This document shows positions 46,035 to 46,845 of a stretch of DNA of 46,845 nt, one piece after another. A program made the position numbers and the translations under genes. This DNA is from a virus. The notes beneath the pieces were generated by a model. The model did no database searches. It had not been told where the DNA came from and saw only the letters and a program-made list of their open reading frames with translations. The stretch covers positions 1 through 46,845 of the IMG/VR virus record IMGVR_UViG_3300020020_000058; one strand, 5' to 3'. How positions within the stretch are numbered: position 1 is the first letter of the stretch; each line of letters begins with the position of its first letter.

Positions 46035-46845
46035 TACAGTAGTTCCTTAAGTAGACGCTTCCATTCTGATGCGGGGCGAAGTTCAGAAGCTTCAGTAAGG
46101 TTACCTAGTTTTTGCGATTTCTCATCACAAAGGAACTGAATGAAGTAATCAACTGAGTTCTCAACTTTGTAGTCATAAACAAAGACAGGTTCCCCAGCAG
46201 TCTCACCAGGACGAACTGCTCTAGCAATGCACTGGTTATTACGTGCATCGTTCCACCACTTATCTAACATATGTACTGCTCTTGCTCCGCCCAGCCACTT
46301 AGCCTTATCCTTATGCAGATTAAGGCCTTCACCCATTGCAGAGTTAAGCAACAGAACATGAATCTTTCCGGCTTGGAAGTCTGTCTCATAAGTACTCATC
46401 TTATCTGCGTACTTACTAGAGATAATGGCAGAGGACAATCCCTCTATCTGTAGGCGCATCGCTAATTCTTCTAATGGCTCATTGAATGAACAGAAGACAA
46501 TAGCCTGGTCGTCTGTTTGGACAATCCTATCTAGGCATTCGTCTAGCTTAGAAGAATCTCGCACGTCAAGAGTAACCCTACCAATTTCGTTGCCTTCCTC
46601 GTCTTTATCGACAAAGGTACAAACGGGCAGAACATTGATCTGACGTAGACGAGTCAACTGAGCTAGCAAACTCATAGCAGGAAGCAGCTTGTCTGGGTCT
46701 TGCTTATCGACAAAAACAAAGAACTTCTCCAGCATGTCCTTATATAGAGCAGCCTGCTGTTCGTTATGTTGCAAGACAACAGTTTGGTAGTTAACTGGAG
46801 GCATCTGTAGGCCGACTTCGGTAGCTGTTCTACGGATAAGGCGAT
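46034..46845 (-). CDS. SNF2-family helicase, C-terminal part (continues at 1-1178)
   Basis: This is the second RecA-like domain of the helicase that begins at 1178. YKDMLEKFFVFVDKQDP opens the domain, DQAIVFCSFNEPLEELAMRL is motif IV, LNSAMGEGLNLHKDKAKW motif V, and IARAVRPGETAG (46174-46220 region) the motif VI arginine finger. It ends in a short helical tail. Bases 46719-46844 repeat the left end of the window, so the frame appears in both places. The stop overlaps the ATG of the 54-aa zinc-ribbon gene. Confidence 0.9.
   Translation of the reverse strand, partial: RLIRRTATEVGLQMPPVNYQTVVLQHNEQQAALYKDMLEKFFVFVDKQDPDKLLPAMSLLAQLTRLRQINVLPVCTFVDKDEEGNEIGRVTLDVRDSSKLDECLDRIVQTDDQAIVFCSFNEPLEELAMRLQIEGLSSAIISSKYADKMSTYETDFQAGKIHVLLLNSAMGEGLNLHKDKAKWLGGARAVHMLDKWWNDARNNQCIARAVRPGETAGEPVFVYDYKVENSVDYFIQFLCDEKSQKLGNLTEASELRPASEWKRLLKELL
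46719..46844. repeat. terminal direct repeat, right copy
   Basis: Exact copy of 1-126 (see left copy). Base 46845 is T where position 127 is C, which may be a sequencing or assembly end error. Confidence 0.95.

Larger units (their letters stand above)
87..46455. repeat. dispersed over-represented octamer CCTGTAGG / CCTACAGG
   Basis: By hand count about 30 full octamers occur in the unique sequence, and about 55 copies of the inner heptamer CTGTAGG or its complement. With G+C near 43% about one octamer and four to five heptamers are expected. Examples: 3941, 5960, 6230, 10142, 10160, 18933, 26445, 36640, 38499, 44746 (plus) and 1618, 2146, 5619, 10218, 12153, 15385, 21665, 31082, 32379, 45234, 45315, 45963 (minus). 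Copies lie in both arms, in both orientations, in coding and gap sequence; many are preceded by G or followed by C, extending to GCCTGTAGGC-like. Positions are to within a few bases. Confidence 0.85.

Noticed and set aside
1-46845. CRISPR array, insertion sequence, integrase, tRNA
   Set aside because: Looked for and not seen. The repeat clusters lack direct-repeat/spacer form, no recombinase signature occurs, and no cloverleaf with a T-arm consensus was found by eye.

Overview
The window is the complete genome of a small, A+T-rich, probably virulent podovirus, opened at an arbitrary point. Positions 1-126 are repeated exactly at 46719-46844. Joining the ends gives a circle of 46,718 bp and restores a SNF2-type helicase gene cut by the linear ends. 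The portal, scaffold and capsid genes are followed by a P22 gp4-like adaptor, a beta-propeller nozzle/stabilisation protein and fibres. No tape measure, tail tube or sheath gene is visible, so a short-tailed virion is the best reading. A WhiB-family Fe-S regulator (32434-32889) points to an actinobacterial host. Together with the low G+C content this suggests, as inference only, a freshwater or marine low-GC actinobacterium such as the acI/Nanopelagicales group.

Layout. Late genes run rightward from 5014 to 31595: terminase small subunit, a peptidoglycan-recognition-like protein, large terminase, portal, scaffold, capsid, fibres and nozzle, then endolysin, holin and other membrane proteins, and two very large virion proteins of 923 and 1246 aa. 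Everything else runs leftward, from 4547 down through the joined ends to 31351. That early side carries a winged-helix regulator, many tiny Cys-rich proteins, the helicase, an HNH nuclease, an abundant acidic 257-aa protein, two secreted proteins, and a replication/recombination block (RecB/Cas4-like exonuclease, Sak4-like ATPase, DUF669-like ssDNA-binding protein, primase-helicase, family A DNA polymerase, RuvC-like resolvase). WhiB is the only convincing rightward gene in that side. Most early genes are joined by 1-4 base stop/start overlaps (TAATG, ATGA, TAGTG), and many are below 60 aa.

Control regions. The gap at 3533-5013 separates the arms. It holds a leftward promoter, a cluster of TCTGCA-centred repeats around a perfect 16-bp palindrome, a strong intrinsic terminator, a set of inverted repeats, and a rightward promoter whose 29-bp-spaced operator-like repeats precede an apparently leaderless terS start. 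A second gap (42488-42920) has no gene and consists almost wholly of inverted repeats. A third, just before the primase-helicase gene, holds an 18-bp perfect inverted repeat enclosing a smaller hairpin.

The most striking genome-wide signal is the octamer CCTGTAGG/CCTACAGG. By hand count it occurs about 30 times on both strands, in genes and gaps, where about one copy would be expected. I know of no described function for it.
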